Shown: positions 1-5,282 of the stretch, one piece after another | How the letters are laid out: the number at the start of each line of letters is the position of its first letter | Numbering within the stretch: position 1 is the stretch's first letter | From: a virus | DNA length: 47,698 nucleotides | Strand: one strand, 5' to 3' | Virus record (IMG/VR): IMGVR_UViG_3300020470_000023 | Location: 1-47,698 of that record | The notes under the pieces: generated by a model | The model's input: only the letters and a program-made list of their open reading frames with translations | Told to the model about the DNA's origin: nothing | Databases searched by the model: none | Program-made: the position numbers and the translations under genes

Positions 1-153
1 GTATATTATTCAGTAACAGTTGGTGCAGAAAATAAGACTGAAGCAAGAAGAATTGCATCTAATTTTGAACATTGCCAGCATTATGAAGATGTTGAAAGAT
101 GTGATGGATTTGAATATAAGGTCGGTAAACTATTAGATTGGACGGAGGATTAA
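1..153 (+). CDS. Hypothetical protein, 3' end only
   Basis: An open frame enters from the left edge and runs 50 codons to a TAA at 151-153; its start is outside the window. The visible part (VYYSVTVGAENKTEARRIA near the edge, then FEYKVGKLLDW near the end) looks like the end of a small soluble alpha/beta protein. The GGAGG at 144-148, which serves the next gene, lies inside its last codons, and the next ATG follows the stop by one base, so the two are probably co-transcribed and translationally coupled. Function is unknown. Confidence 0.6.
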   Translation, partial: VYYSVTVGAENKTEARRIASNFEHCQHYEDVERCDGFEYKVGKLLDWTED

Positions 154-154
154 C

Positions 155-337
155 ATGGCAACTTATCAACAATGGTCACAAAGTTACTTCACTGATTTAA
201 CACCAGACCAGCACAATATGAATAATAGATGGTTTCAATCTATTAGAGACAAACTAACAGATAGTGGTGTATTATATGTTCCTATTCTTAACAAATCATT
301 CAACAAACTAGGGGAGGAAACTAACAATGACATTTGA
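155..337 (+). CDS. Small conserved phage protein (60 aa), unknown function
   Basis: ATG at 155 follows GGAGG at 144-148 with good spacing. The product is hydrophilic and begins MATYQQWSQSYF, with a central segment NMNNRWFQSIRDKL and then GVLYVP. I associate this pattern with a short protein of T4-like cyanophages, but no function is known to me. No signal peptide, membrane segment or metal site is visible. Its last 11 bases overlap the next gene, which points to coupled expression. Confidence 0.65.
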   Translation: MATYQQWSQSYFTDLTPDQHNMNNRWFQSIRDKLTDSGVLYVPILNKSFNKLGEETNNDI

Positions 338-662
338 AGATTCACTTCACAAAGTAACATTATCTGGTAGTGAAATCTCCTCTATATTGTATGCACTTGA
401 AGGATGGATTCAAGCAAATGATGAATACGATGAAGGAGGAGATTTATCACTAGATATTGATAATGTTTTCACCGCATTAGAGGAAGTTGCTGATAGTTGG
501 GAAGGTGAATATGCAGATCCTAAAGTAATAAAATGCGAATCAAATAACAAGAACAATGCAACATATAATGAGGTAGATTATGTTGAGCAATGTATAACCG
601 AGGGATATGATTATCGTGACTGTGTAGATACATTAGTAGATAAAATGCGTACTAATGTATAA
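327..662 (+). CDS. Hypothetical acidic protein (111 aa)
   Basis: ATG at 327 lies inside the end of the previous gene, with a strong GGGGAGGA at 311-318. The product is strongly acidic (runs such as NDEYDEGGDLSLDID). It has a C-terminal part with two cysteines (VEQCITEGYDYRDCVD) that looks helical. No recognised domain. The acidic character resembles small early phage proteins that bind host proteins, but that is inference only. It ends the first gene cluster; about 140 bases of promoter-like DNA follow. Confidence 0.6.
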   Translation: MTFEDSLHKVTLSGSEISSILYALEGWIQANDEYDEGGDLSLDIDNVFTALEEVADSWEGEYADPKVIKCESNNKNNATYNEVDYVEQCITEGYDYRDCVDTLVDKMRTNV

Positions 663-728
663 TATAATGAAAAACAGTTATTATTATATAAGGTGTGCCA
701 GTTCACAAAGTGTCCACTATTTCACCCA

Positions 729-756
729 TTGCCCCTGATCTTTGCTATTATATAAA
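729..756 (+). promoter_or_regulatory. Putative sigma70-type promoter in a conserved-looking leader
   Basis: TTGCCC (729-734), then 16 bases, then TATAAA (751-756). A TGCTATTAT extended -10 version overlaps at 743-751. It sits in the gap 663-804 together with a GTGTGCCAGTT...GTGTCCACT sequence (about 694-717) that I associate with cyanophage intergenic regions. It would drive the gene at 805. The exact hexamers are uncertain. Confidence 0.45.
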
Positions 757-804
757 GGTGGGAGGGAAACTAACCACATTTTCACTTTATTTCTTTTTAC
801 TTTC

Positions 805-1143
805 ATGCGTAAGATTGAACAACAAATGAATAACGCAATCTCAAATAAAGTAGATTGGAATTCATCAAATACTCGTGTTGAGTATAACTCAAACACAAAT
901 TGTTCAACCGTTGTATTACATAGAACTGCGATTGCGGTCTATGATCATAATACTCAAGCACTCAAATTAAACACTGGAGGATGGCATTCTGTCACTACAA
1001 AAAGCAGATTAAATGCTATACTTAGTGAGTTAAAATGTGGGTTTAGAGTATTTCAAAAAAACTTCGATTGGTATCTTTCAACTAACAATCAGACCGTTGA
1101 TTTTTGGGATGGAATGATACTATCAGGAGGTCAAATCCTCTAG
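805..1143 (+). CDS. Conserved hypothetical phage protein (112 aa)
   Basis: I start it at ATG 805 (MRKIEQQMNNAI). The frame is open back to a TTG at 742, but the extra residues have no good ribosome site and look like the translated promoter leader. The protein is soluble, with a central GGWHSVTTKSRLNAIL segment followed by FRVFQKNFDWYL. That combination resembles a widespread small protein of T4-like cyanophages of unknown role. It stands alone between a promoter-like leader and a perfect intrinsic terminator that begins in its stop codon, so it is probably a single-gene transcription unit. Confidence 0.75.
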   Translation: MRKIEQQMNNAISNKVDWNSSNTRVEYNSNTNCSTVVLHRTAIAVYDHNTQALKLNTGGWHSVTTKSRLNAILSELKCGFRVFQKNFDWYLSTNNQTVDFWDGMILSGGQIL

Positions 1144-1171
1144 AGATAGTATAAACAACTATCTCTTTTTT
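1142..1171 (+). terminator. Rho-independent terminator
   Basis: A perfect 9-bp stem, AGAGATAGT (1142-1150) against ACTATCTCT (1158-1166), encloses a 7-base loop and is followed by a T run to 1171. The left arm overlaps the TAG of the gene ending at 1143. Confidence 0.9.
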
Positions 1172-1194
1172 CTGTCCTTAATTATCATTCTAAC

Positions 1195-1311
1195 ATGGAA
1201 TCTCTTGACCCTAAAGTATATGAAATCCTTGAGAATCCATCTCCTACGATTTCATATTATTTTCTAATTGCACCACGCAAATTAACAACAACTCGTAAGG
1301 AGGTTAACTAA
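1195..1311 (+). CDS. Possible small protein (38 aa)
   Basis: ATG at 1195 opens a 38-codon frame (MESLDPKVYEILENPSPTI at the start). It ends in TAA at 1309-1311, sharing its last base with the ATG of the next gene (TAATG). That tight join argues for a real, coupled gene. There is no convincing ribosome site upstream and no known domain, so it could also be untranslated leader. Confidence 0.42.
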   Translation: MESLDPKVYEILENPSPTISYYFLIAPRKLTTTRKEVN

Positions 1312-1589
1312 TGCAAATTACAGCAAAAGGTGGCACAATAGTATTAGATTATTATCCTATTAAGAACTGGGATAATGTTATTGACCCTGATAATGTTTTA
1401 AGAATATTATCATTTAAGGGTGATACTATCGTAAAAAGAATAATAACTAAGGATACAATGGGAAATGAAATATTAGATAGGGTGGACAATTACAATTATA
1501 TTATAACAGATAACAGTAAAGGTTTACCACAGTTTGCATCACATAGTGTCGAACAAGAACTTAATAAATTAGAACTATCGGAGGTGTAA
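1311..1589 (+). CDS. Hypothetical protein (92 aa)
   Basis: ATG at 1311 has an excellent AAGGAGG at 1297-1303. The product looks like a small beta-rich protein (MQITAKGGTIVLDYYP; later LRILSFKGDTIVKRIITKD). Its C-terminal part is charged. No motif that I can assign to a family. It begins a run of tightly packed small genes (1311-1944) with overlapping starts and stops, so it is likely one operon. Confidence 0.65.
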   Translation: MQITAKGGTIVLDYYPIKNWDNVIDPDNVLRILSFKGDTIVKRIITKDTMGNEILDRVDNYNYIITDNSKGLPQFASHSVEQELNKLELSEV

Positions 1590-1593
1590 CATA

Positions 1594-1728
1594 ATGTCAA
1601 AATTACAGTGGACAATGTTAATACTTTCAGGTATAATATTTGTACTAAGTGTTAATGTATGGGCAGCAAAGAGGGATCATAAACTATTACAAATCTACAC
1701 CCAATCCTATCCCACTAATTTACAATGA
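1594..1728 (+). CDS. Single-span membrane peptide (44 aa)
   Basis: ATG at 1594 lies 4 bases after the previous stop, with GGAGGTG at about 1580-1586 as ribosome site. The product has one clear hydrophobic stretch (roughly residues 8-24, MLILSGIIFVLSVNVW) followed by a basic segment AAKRDHK. This suggests one membrane span with the C-terminus inside the cell. The stop overlaps the next start (ATGA at 1725-1728). Small phage membrane peptides like this can act in lysis timing or superinfection exclusion, but nothing here decides the role. Confidence 0.52.
   Translation: MSKLQWTMLILSGIIFVLSVNVWAAKRDHKLLQIYTQSYPTNLQ
1609..1637 (+). promoter_or_regulatory. Possible internal sigma70-type promoter
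   Basis: TGGACA (1609-1614), a 17-base spacer, then TATAAT (1632-1637). It lies inside the membrane-peptide gene and could serve the genes at 1725 and 1861. A match this good can arise by chance in AT-rich DNA. Confidence 0.35.
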
Positions 1729-1856
1729 ACAAAGACAAAGTTTATCCCCAAGTTGATAACATTCCAGACAAAGTTTATCAGGAATGGTTATACATGAAAA
1801 CACAAGATGATTACAAAAAATGTTATAAACCGTATCGCACATTAAATAATTATTAG
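1725..1856 (+). CDS. Small hypothetical protein (43 aa)
   Basis: ATG at 1725 overlaps the upstream TGA (ATGA), the classic arrangement for translational coupling. The product is hydrophilic and rich in Lys and Tyr (MNKDKVYPQVDNIPDKVYQE at the start). It carries an internal near-repeat (DKVYPQVDNIP / DKVYQEWL). No recognised domain. Support comes mainly from the coupled start. Confidence 0.5.
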   Translation: MNKDKVYPQVDNIPDKVYQEWLYMKTQDDYKKCYKPYRTLNNY

Positions 1857-1860
1857 TACC

Positions 1861-1944
1861 ATGATTAACATTCTAACTATACTCTTAATAGTTGTAATAT
1901 CATCCTCTTTAATTATACTAAGGGTTTACAATCCTCACAGATAG
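1861..1944 (+). CDS. Possible 27-aa membrane peptide
   Basis: ATG at 1861 lies 4 bases after the previous stop. The product is almost entirely one hydrophobic helix (INILTILLIVVISSSLIIL) with a short basic tail (RVYNPHR). If translated it would be a bare membrane span. No clear ribosome site is present. It is the last member of the 1311-1944 cluster. Confidence 0.38.
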   Translation: MINILTILLIVVISSSLIILRVYNPHR

Positions 1945-2017
1945 AGAGGTTGAAGCAAATTTTTTTACAACACATAAGTAACACAAACTCTGTACAAATC
2001 ACTCTTATTATGTTACA

Positions 2018-2155
2018 ATGAACTCACTACAATCTGCACACATTTCTATTACTCCCCCTGACCTATTTGACATTCCAGAGTTAACAGAACTTCAAGAATT
2101 ACCTGAAGAAAAGTTTAATCTGGATGAGTATATTTCAGGCAATTATGATTACTAA
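2018..2155 (+). CDS. Small acidic protein (45 aa)
   Basis: ATG at 2018 opens a 45-codon frame. The product has a Pro-rich front (ITPPDLFDIPEL) and an acidic back (ELTELQELPEEKF) ending in aromatic residues. There is no obvious ribosome site, as for several neighbours. The coherent amphipathic composition favours a real gene. Function is unknown. Confidence 0.48.
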   Translation: MNSLQSAHISITPPDLFDIPELTELQELPEEKFNLDEYISGNYDY

Positions 2156-2204
2156 TTCGTCTGTAATCTTGCACACTATTTGTTAACAACACTACTGCAA
2201 AAAA

Positions 2205-2441
2205 ATGACACTAACTGCTACACAACTTGCTGATTTACGTGATAAGTTTGCTAGTCTAATCGTGTCTGATATGAGTATTGAGACACTGGAAGATATGGCA
2301 AATGAATGTATATTAGAGGAACTAAATGACCTGAATGAGAAACAATTAGTAGACAAAGTTGAGGAGTATTATGATGAAGATTTACTGGAAGATTTGATCA
2401 GGTCAGTAACAACAACCTCTACAGATAACAGTCTATTTTAG
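2205..2441 (+). CDS. Hypothetical acidic helical protein (78 aa)
   Basis: ATG at 2205 follows an A-rich stretch rather than a Shine-Dalgarno site. The protein is predicted to be almost all helix and strongly acidic (TATQLADLRDKFASLIV; later EELNDLNEKQLVDKVEEYY). Heptad-like spacing of Leu, Ile and Val suggests a helical hairpin or dimer. I recognise the general type from cyanophage genomes but know no function. A gene-poor stretch with phased TGTGGAAA boxes follows. Confidence 0.68.
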   Translation: MTLTATQLADLRDKFASLIVSDMSIETLEDMANECILEELNDLNEKQLVDKVEEYYDEDLLEDLIRSVTTTSTDNSLF

Positions 2442-2447
2442 TTACAA

Positions 2448-2603
2448 ATGATACCAAATTACGTGCAAAAACTATTTAAAATGTATTTAAAAATGTATAT
2501 GCGTTGTTTATACATTTATCAACAAGTCTGTGGAAAAGGTATCAATTACTGTGGAAATATGCTAATTAAGTGTGGAAAACCTAGTGTAATATGCGTCACT
2601 TAA
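2448..2603 (+). CDS. Doubtful ORF (51 aa) across the TGTGGAAA repeats
   Basis: ATG at 2448 opens 51 codons. The middle carries three Cys-Gly-(Lys/Asn) triplets seven residues apart (CGKGINYCGNMLIKCGK), which is simply the in-frame reading of the 21-bp DNA repeat at 2529-2579. No ribosome site is seen and the front is low-complexity (KMYLKMYM). It may be a small Cys-rich protein or only a by-product of a regulatory DNA repeat; I lean slightly to the latter. Confidence 0.28.
   Translation: MIPNYVQKLFKMYLKMYMRCLYIYQQVCGKGINYCGNMLIKCGKPSVICVT
2516..2579. repeat. Three 21-bp-phased TGTGGAAA boxes plus TTATCAACA
   Basis: TGTGGAAAA occurs at 2529-2537 and 2571-2579, and TGTGGAAAT at 2550-2558. The start-to-start spacing is exactly 21 bp each time, about two helical turns, so all three face the same side of the helix. 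TTATCAACA at 2516-2524 is one base from the Escherichia coli DnaA box TTATCCACA, in opposite orientation. TGTGGAAAA is the complement of TTTTCCACA, the reported cyanobacterial DnaA box. The DnaA reading is inference. Confidence 0.6.
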
Positions 2604-2743
2604 ATGTCACTTTTCCTTGTGATCTTTGCGAGCATTCTAACAAGAACTCGCAGAAATGTCAATACCCCCCATTTACATTTTGTGGGGATATTACAATTTT
2701 TCAATATAACTTTATAAATACATTCGTACCACTTGACATATAG
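2591..2743 (+). CDS. Possible small Cys-rich zinc-binding protein (50 aa)
   Basis: ATG at 2591 opens 50 codons. The front half carries a C-x2-C pair (PCDLCEH, Cys10 and Cys13), followed by Cys23 and Cys31 (KCQYPPFTFCGD). That is the arrangement of a short treble-clef or zinc-ribbon fold. The back half is hydrophobic and aromatic. There is no clear ribosome site. The stop lies inside the promoter of the next gene. Four well-spaced cysteines in so short a frame favour a real product, but no function can be given. Confidence 0.45.
   Translation: MRHLNVTFPCDLCEHSNKNSQKCQYPPFTFCGDITIFQYNFINTFVPLDI
2713..2720 (+). promoter_or_regulatory. T4-type late promoter motif in the early region
   Basis: TATAAATA at 2713-2720 is the full T4 late consensus, lying 12 bp upstream of a strong sigma70-type promoter. 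It could give the next gene both early and late expression. A chance match in AT-rich DNA is possible. Confidence 0.35.
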
Positions 2744-2761
2744 TGGAGAATCGTATATAAT
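2733..2761 (+). promoter_or_regulatory. Consensus sigma70-type promoter
   Basis: TTGACA (2733-2738), a 17-base spacer, then TATAAT (2756-2761): both hexamers perfect. It should drive the gene at 2796, with transcription starting near 2768. Confidence 0.85.
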
Positions 2762-2795
2762 AAGGTTAACTTACACAAACTACCTCCCAAGTTTC

Positions 2796-2963
2796 ATGTC
2801 AGTTCTTTACACTCAAGCAACTAAAAAGCACGTAAGAGTAACACTAACTCTTGACGTACTAAATGACTTCGAAGCACGGAATATTGACTGGAGAAAAGTA
2901 TTACAATTAGAACCAGATGAGACCGTACAAAGTTACATCGAAGACAGTGAAATTGATCGGTAG
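2796..2963 (+). CDS. Small conserved phage protein (55 aa)
   Basis: I choose ATG 2796 (MSVLYTQATKKHVRVTL). The frame is open upstream to a TTG at 2733, but that TTG is the -35 element itself and the extra residues would be promoter DNA. The protein is basic at the front and acidic at the back (QLEPDETVQSYIEDSEID), with a central LDVLNDFEARNIDW. I associate it with a family of short cyanophage proteins of unknown role. A second consensus-like promoter follows its stop immediately, so it appears to be transcribed alone. Confidence 0.7.
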   Translation: MSVLYTQATKKHVRVTLTLDVLNDFEARNIDWRKVLQLEPDETVQSYIEDSEIDR

Positions 2964-2966
2964 TTC

Positions 2967-2996
2967 TTGACAGTCAGACCTTGATAAGTCTATAAA
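2967..2996 (+). promoter_or_regulatory. Sigma70-type promoter with flanking dyad
   Basis: TTGACA (2967-2972), 18 bases, then TATAAA (2991-2996). GACAGT (2969-2974) in the -35 region and ACTGTC (2996-3001) after the -10 are inverted copies, so an operator overlapping the promoter is possible. It drives the gene at 3039. Confidence 0.75.
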
Positions 2997-3038
2997 CTGT
3001 CAGTGTTAACCAAACCCTTGTAATTTACTCTCTTAATT

Positions 3039-3167
3039 ATGACTAACTCAGCAACACAGTTTGTATCATCTAACTTCGCAGAGTTTCTTCTAGAAAATGC
3101 AAACAATGGCAATGAAATCTTGGCAGTCCTCGATGACATTGTAGAGGTACAAAATACAGCACTATAA
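3039..3167 (+). CDS. Small hypothetical protein (42 aa)
   Basis: ATG at 3039 lies about 40 bases after a strong promoter and 14 bases before a perfect terminator, so it is the only candidate product of that transcript. The product (MTNSATQFVSSNFAEFLLEN at the start, then ILAVLDDIVEVQ) looks like a short amphipathic helical protein. No known domain. The dedicated promoter and terminator are the main reason to believe in it. Confidence 0.62.
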   Translation: MTNSATQFVSSNFAEFLLENANNGNEILAVLDDIVEVQNTAL

Positions 3168-3180
3168 GTATTAACAACTG

Positions 3181-3220
3181 TAGAGGCACTAAGTATTAAA
3201 CAGTGCCTCTATTCTTTTTA
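3181..3220 (+). terminator. Rho-independent terminator
   Basis: A perfect 10-bp stem, TAGAGGCACT (3181-3190) against AGTGCCTCTA (3202-3211), has an 11-base loop and is followed by TTCTTTTTATT. It closes the small-gene region. The gap to 3382 holds AT-rich DNA with a short GC-rich island (about 3270-3290, CCCGTCCGCGTTGCCG) in which I see no gene. Confidence 0.93.
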
Positions 3221-3382
3221 TTAGTTGTATATTCGTATAGCACAGTTTATGCGGTTATGTTATATTATATCCCGTCCGCGTTGCCGTTTAAAAAAAAGAA
3301 AGAGACCCTAACCTACAGAGGTGACAGATCGAGTTGTATATAAAAAAACTCCCAGAAAATTTTTTGACCTATTACTTTTTTT

Positions 3383-3928
3383 ATGGAACCTTCATCTTAT
3401 GCATTTGGTGTGCCTATATGGATAATTCCTGCTTCAAGTAATTATCATGAAAAAGAATACCCCAAGTTAATAAAAGAAGCATATAGAATAGAAAAGAATA
3501 AACCCAATAAAAATAAAGATGATGGGTGGTCTACCAATGGATATAACAGTGGTATTCTTTGCCCTAGTGAAATGATAAGAATATTTAAATACGTTTCCTC
3601 AAAAATAAATACACTTAATTTTGGATTTGACTTCTCATTAGCAGATGGGTGGTTAAATATTAATAGAAGAGGACATCACATTTTACCTCACGATCATTCT
3701 ATGTTAGGATTATCGGTAGTATTCTTTTTAACAGCAGATGATAGTAAGTTTACTTTAATCAATCCTAATCATATGCCATATACAATAGGTAAGTATTGCT
3801 TCTTTGATTATACACCAAATTGTAACGCAGGAGATGTATTAATCTTTCCTAGTAACTATACTCATTATGTTAAACCAAATGATACTGATGAGGATAGGAT
3901 TACTTCAGCATTTAATATTATAACGTAA
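3383..3928 (+). CDS. Putative 2-oxoglutarate/Fe(II)-dependent oxygenase
   Basis: A 181-residue protein of the double-stranded beta-helix oxygenase type (resembling Pfam 2OG-FeII_Oxy_5). Such enzymes use Fe(II), O2 and 2-oxoglutarate to hydroxylate a substrate. Likely iron ligands are His103 or His105 in LPHDHSMLGLSVVFF and His161 in IFPSNYTHYVKPN; Arg172 in EDRITSAFNI fits the 2-oxoglutarate anchor. The aromatic strand GWLNINRRGHH (89-99) before the first ligand is typical of the family. The exact first ligand pair is uncertain. The start lacks a Shine-Dalgarno site and follows a T-rich run. The stop shares a base with the SET-domain gene start (TAATG), so the two are coupled. The substrate is unknown: protein, nucleic acid base or sugar are all possible. 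Confidence 0.75.
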   Translation: MEPSSYAFGVPIWIIPASSNYHEKEYPKLIKEAYRIEKNKPNKNKDDGWSTNGYNSGILCPSEMIRIFKYVSSKINTLNFGFDFSLADGWLNINRRGHHILPHDHSMLGLSVVFFLTADDSKFTLINPNHMPYTIGKYCFFDYTPNCNAGDVLIFPSNYTHYVKPNDTDEDRITSAFNIIT

Positions 3929-4212
3929 TGTACCAAGCACTTCCTTCAGTATTACATATTAAAGATAGTCCTATAGCAGGTCAAGGTCTATTTGCCAAAG
4001 TTGATATATCTTCTGGTACGTCTCTTGGCATGAGTCATATTATAATAGATGAGATTATATACAGAACTCCTCTCGGTGGTTTTACTAATCACAGTGACGA
4101 TCCAAATTGTATTAAGGTAATGAATGGAAATAAATATTATATGATGACATGTAAAGATATTAAAGCAGGTGAAGAGTTATTCTTAAAGTACACCTTCTAT
4201 ACAATATCATGA
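3928..4212 (+). CDS. Minimal SET-domain protein (putative lysine methyltransferase)
   Basis: In 94 residues it carries the core marks of a SET domain, the S-adenosylmethionine-dependent protein-lysine methyltransferase fold. These are GQGLFAK (18-24, the GxGxFA entry loop), GGFTNHSDDPNC (50-61, the NHS..PN knot motif) and DIKAGEELFLKY (77-88, the GEEL..Y motif with catalytic Tyr88). Pre-SET and post-SET domains are absent and the insert is minimal, so it is near the smallest size for the fold. The start overlaps the oxygenase stop and its own stop overlaps the next start. A phage SET protein could modify a host or virion protein; the target is unknown and activity is unproven. Confidence 0.85.
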   Translation: MYQALPSVLHIKDSPIAGQGLFAKVDISSGTSLGMSHIIIDEIIYRTPLGGFTNHSDDPNCIKVMNGNKYYMMTCKDIKAGEELFLKYTFYTIS

Positions 4213-4451
4213 GGTATACGAATCTTATGCATACTACTTACCATATATACGCAAAAGATAAGGTATTATATTGCAATTTAGATGAAGAAGATTTTGAAGA
4301 GAAATGGGAACTACTTAATGTAATGGTAGGTTTATTAAAAACGGATTATAGTCAGGAAGATCTATCATATATTAAACTAGCACCGAAAGTAGGTATGGGA
4401 GGTCCAGGTAAGGTTATCTACACTGATAGTTGGGAAGAAGATTCATATTGA
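4209..4451 (+). CDS. Small conserved phage protein (80 aa)
   Basis: ATG at 4209 overlaps the SET gene stop (ATGA). A second ATG at 4227 (MHTTYHIYAKDKVLYCNL) is where similar cyanophage proteins, as I recall them, begin, so the true length may be 74. The protein is small and acidic, with a central NVMVGLLKTDYSQEDLSYIKL and a glycine-rich loop GMGGPG before IYTDSWEEDSY. Function is unknown. Its TGA lies within the -35 box of the next promoter. Confidence 0.72.
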   Translation: MRYTNLMHTTYHIYAKDKVLYCNLDEEDFEEKWELLNVMVGLLKTDYSQEDLSYIKLAPKVGMGGPGKVIYTDSWEEDSY

Positions 4452-4476
4452 CAACTATATACTAAACTGTTATAAT
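4448..4476 (+). promoter_or_regulatory. Perfect sigma70 consensus promoter
   Basis: TTGACA (4448-4453), a 17-base spacer, then TATAAT (4471-4476). It overlaps the stop of the upstream gene. Transcription should begin near 4483, just ahead of AAGGAG (4484-4489), leaving a leader of under 20 bases for the gene at 4500. This suggests strong host-polymerase (early) expression of the next gene. Confidence 0.88.
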
Positions 4477-4499
4477 TGAATTGAAGGAGATTTAAATTT

Positions 4500-5270
4500 A
4501 TGGCAAAAAAAGGATTTACTGTTAAAGCATCCTCTCCCAAAGTACAAGCACCAACGTGGGATTATGATGCAATCAAAGAAAGAATGAAAGGTAAGACAAT
4601 TGTATTTTGTTTACCTGGTCGTGGTTGCTCATATATCTTTCTAAAGAATTTTGTGCAATTGTGTTTTGACATGGTGCAGAATGGTATGTCTATTCAGATA
4701 AGTCAAGACTATTCTTCTATGGTTAACTTTGCACGATGTAAAGTATTAGGTGCAAATGTATTACGTGGACCTAATCAGATACCTTGGGATGGTAAACTTC
4801 AGTATGATTATCAACTATGGATCGACTCGGATATTGTCTTTAACACAGAAAAGTTCTGGCAATTAGCAGATCTTGCAGTTCCTGCTGAAGGTGATGAAAA
4901 GGCAATTACCGCAGGTTGGTATTGCACAGAAGATGGCAAAACTACCTCAGTTGCTCACTGGCTCGAAGAAGATGATTTCCGCAAGAACGGTGGAGTTATG
5001 AATCACGAGACCTTAGAAACTATGGATAGAAGGAAGAAACCTTTTACAGTAGATTATACAGGTTTTGGTTGGGTGCTTATTAAGAAGGGTGTTTTCGAGA
5101 ATCTTGAATATCCTTGGTTTGCTCCTAAGATGCAGGTCTTTGAATCAGGTAGTGTTCAAGATATGTGTGGTGAGGATGTATCTTTCTGTTTAGATGCTAT
5201 TGAGAAAGACTATAAGATCTGGTGTGACCCTCGTATACGTGTAGGTCATGAAAAAACACGAGTAATTTAG
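4500..5270 (+). CDS. Glycosyltransferase-like protein (GT-A type)
   Basis: The 256-residue product has marks of a metal-dependent GT-A glycosyltransferase. These are an N-terminal strand TIVFCLPGRGCS (33-44), WIDSDIVF (107-114) with the DxD-type Asp109/Asp111 for metal and nucleotide-sugar, GEDVSFC (224-230) in the place of the catalytic ED motif, and a late His250 in RVGHEK. Such an enzyme would move a sugar from a nucleotide-sugar to an acceptor. In phages this may be modified DNA, a virion protein or host surface glycan; the acceptor cannot be told. Ribosome site GAAGGAGA at 4483-4490. It has its own perfect promoter while the downstream structural genes use late motifs, so it is probably expressed early. 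Confidence 0.7.
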   Translation: MAKKGFTVKASSPKVQAPTWDYDAIKERMKGKTIVFCLPGRGCSYIFLKNFVQLCFDMVQNGMSIQISQDYSSMVNFARCKVLGANVLRGPNQIPWDGKLQYDYQLWIDSDIVFNTEKFWQLADLAVPAEGDEKAITAGWYCTEDGKTTSVAHWLEEDDFRKNGGVMNHETLETMDRRKKPFTVDYTGFGWVLIKKGVFENLEYPWFAPKMQVFESGSVQDMCGEDVSFCLDAIEKDYKIWCDPRIRVGHEKTRVI

Positions 5271-5282
5271 TAATTTATTATT

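Noticed and set aside
742-804. TTG start extending the gene at 805 upstream
   Set aside because: The added residues translate the promoter/leader sequence; ATG 805 gives a protein start consistent with similar phage proteins.
663-804. Possible tRNA or structured RNA in the leader
   Set aside because: No cloverleaf arms or T-loop GTTCRA motif; a short promoter leader explains it.
1991-2019. TGTACA-N17-TACAAT as a promoter
   Set aside because: The -10 overlaps the start codon at 2018, so the RNA would begin inside the gene, and the hexamers are poor.
2666-2693. CCCCA...TGGGG hairpin as a terminator
   Set aside because: Only 5 pairs with a long loop and no clean T run; it also lies within a candidate reading frame.
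2733-2795. TTG start extending the gene at 2796
   Set aside because: The TTG is the first half of the -35 element of a perfect promoter, so it would not be in the transcript.
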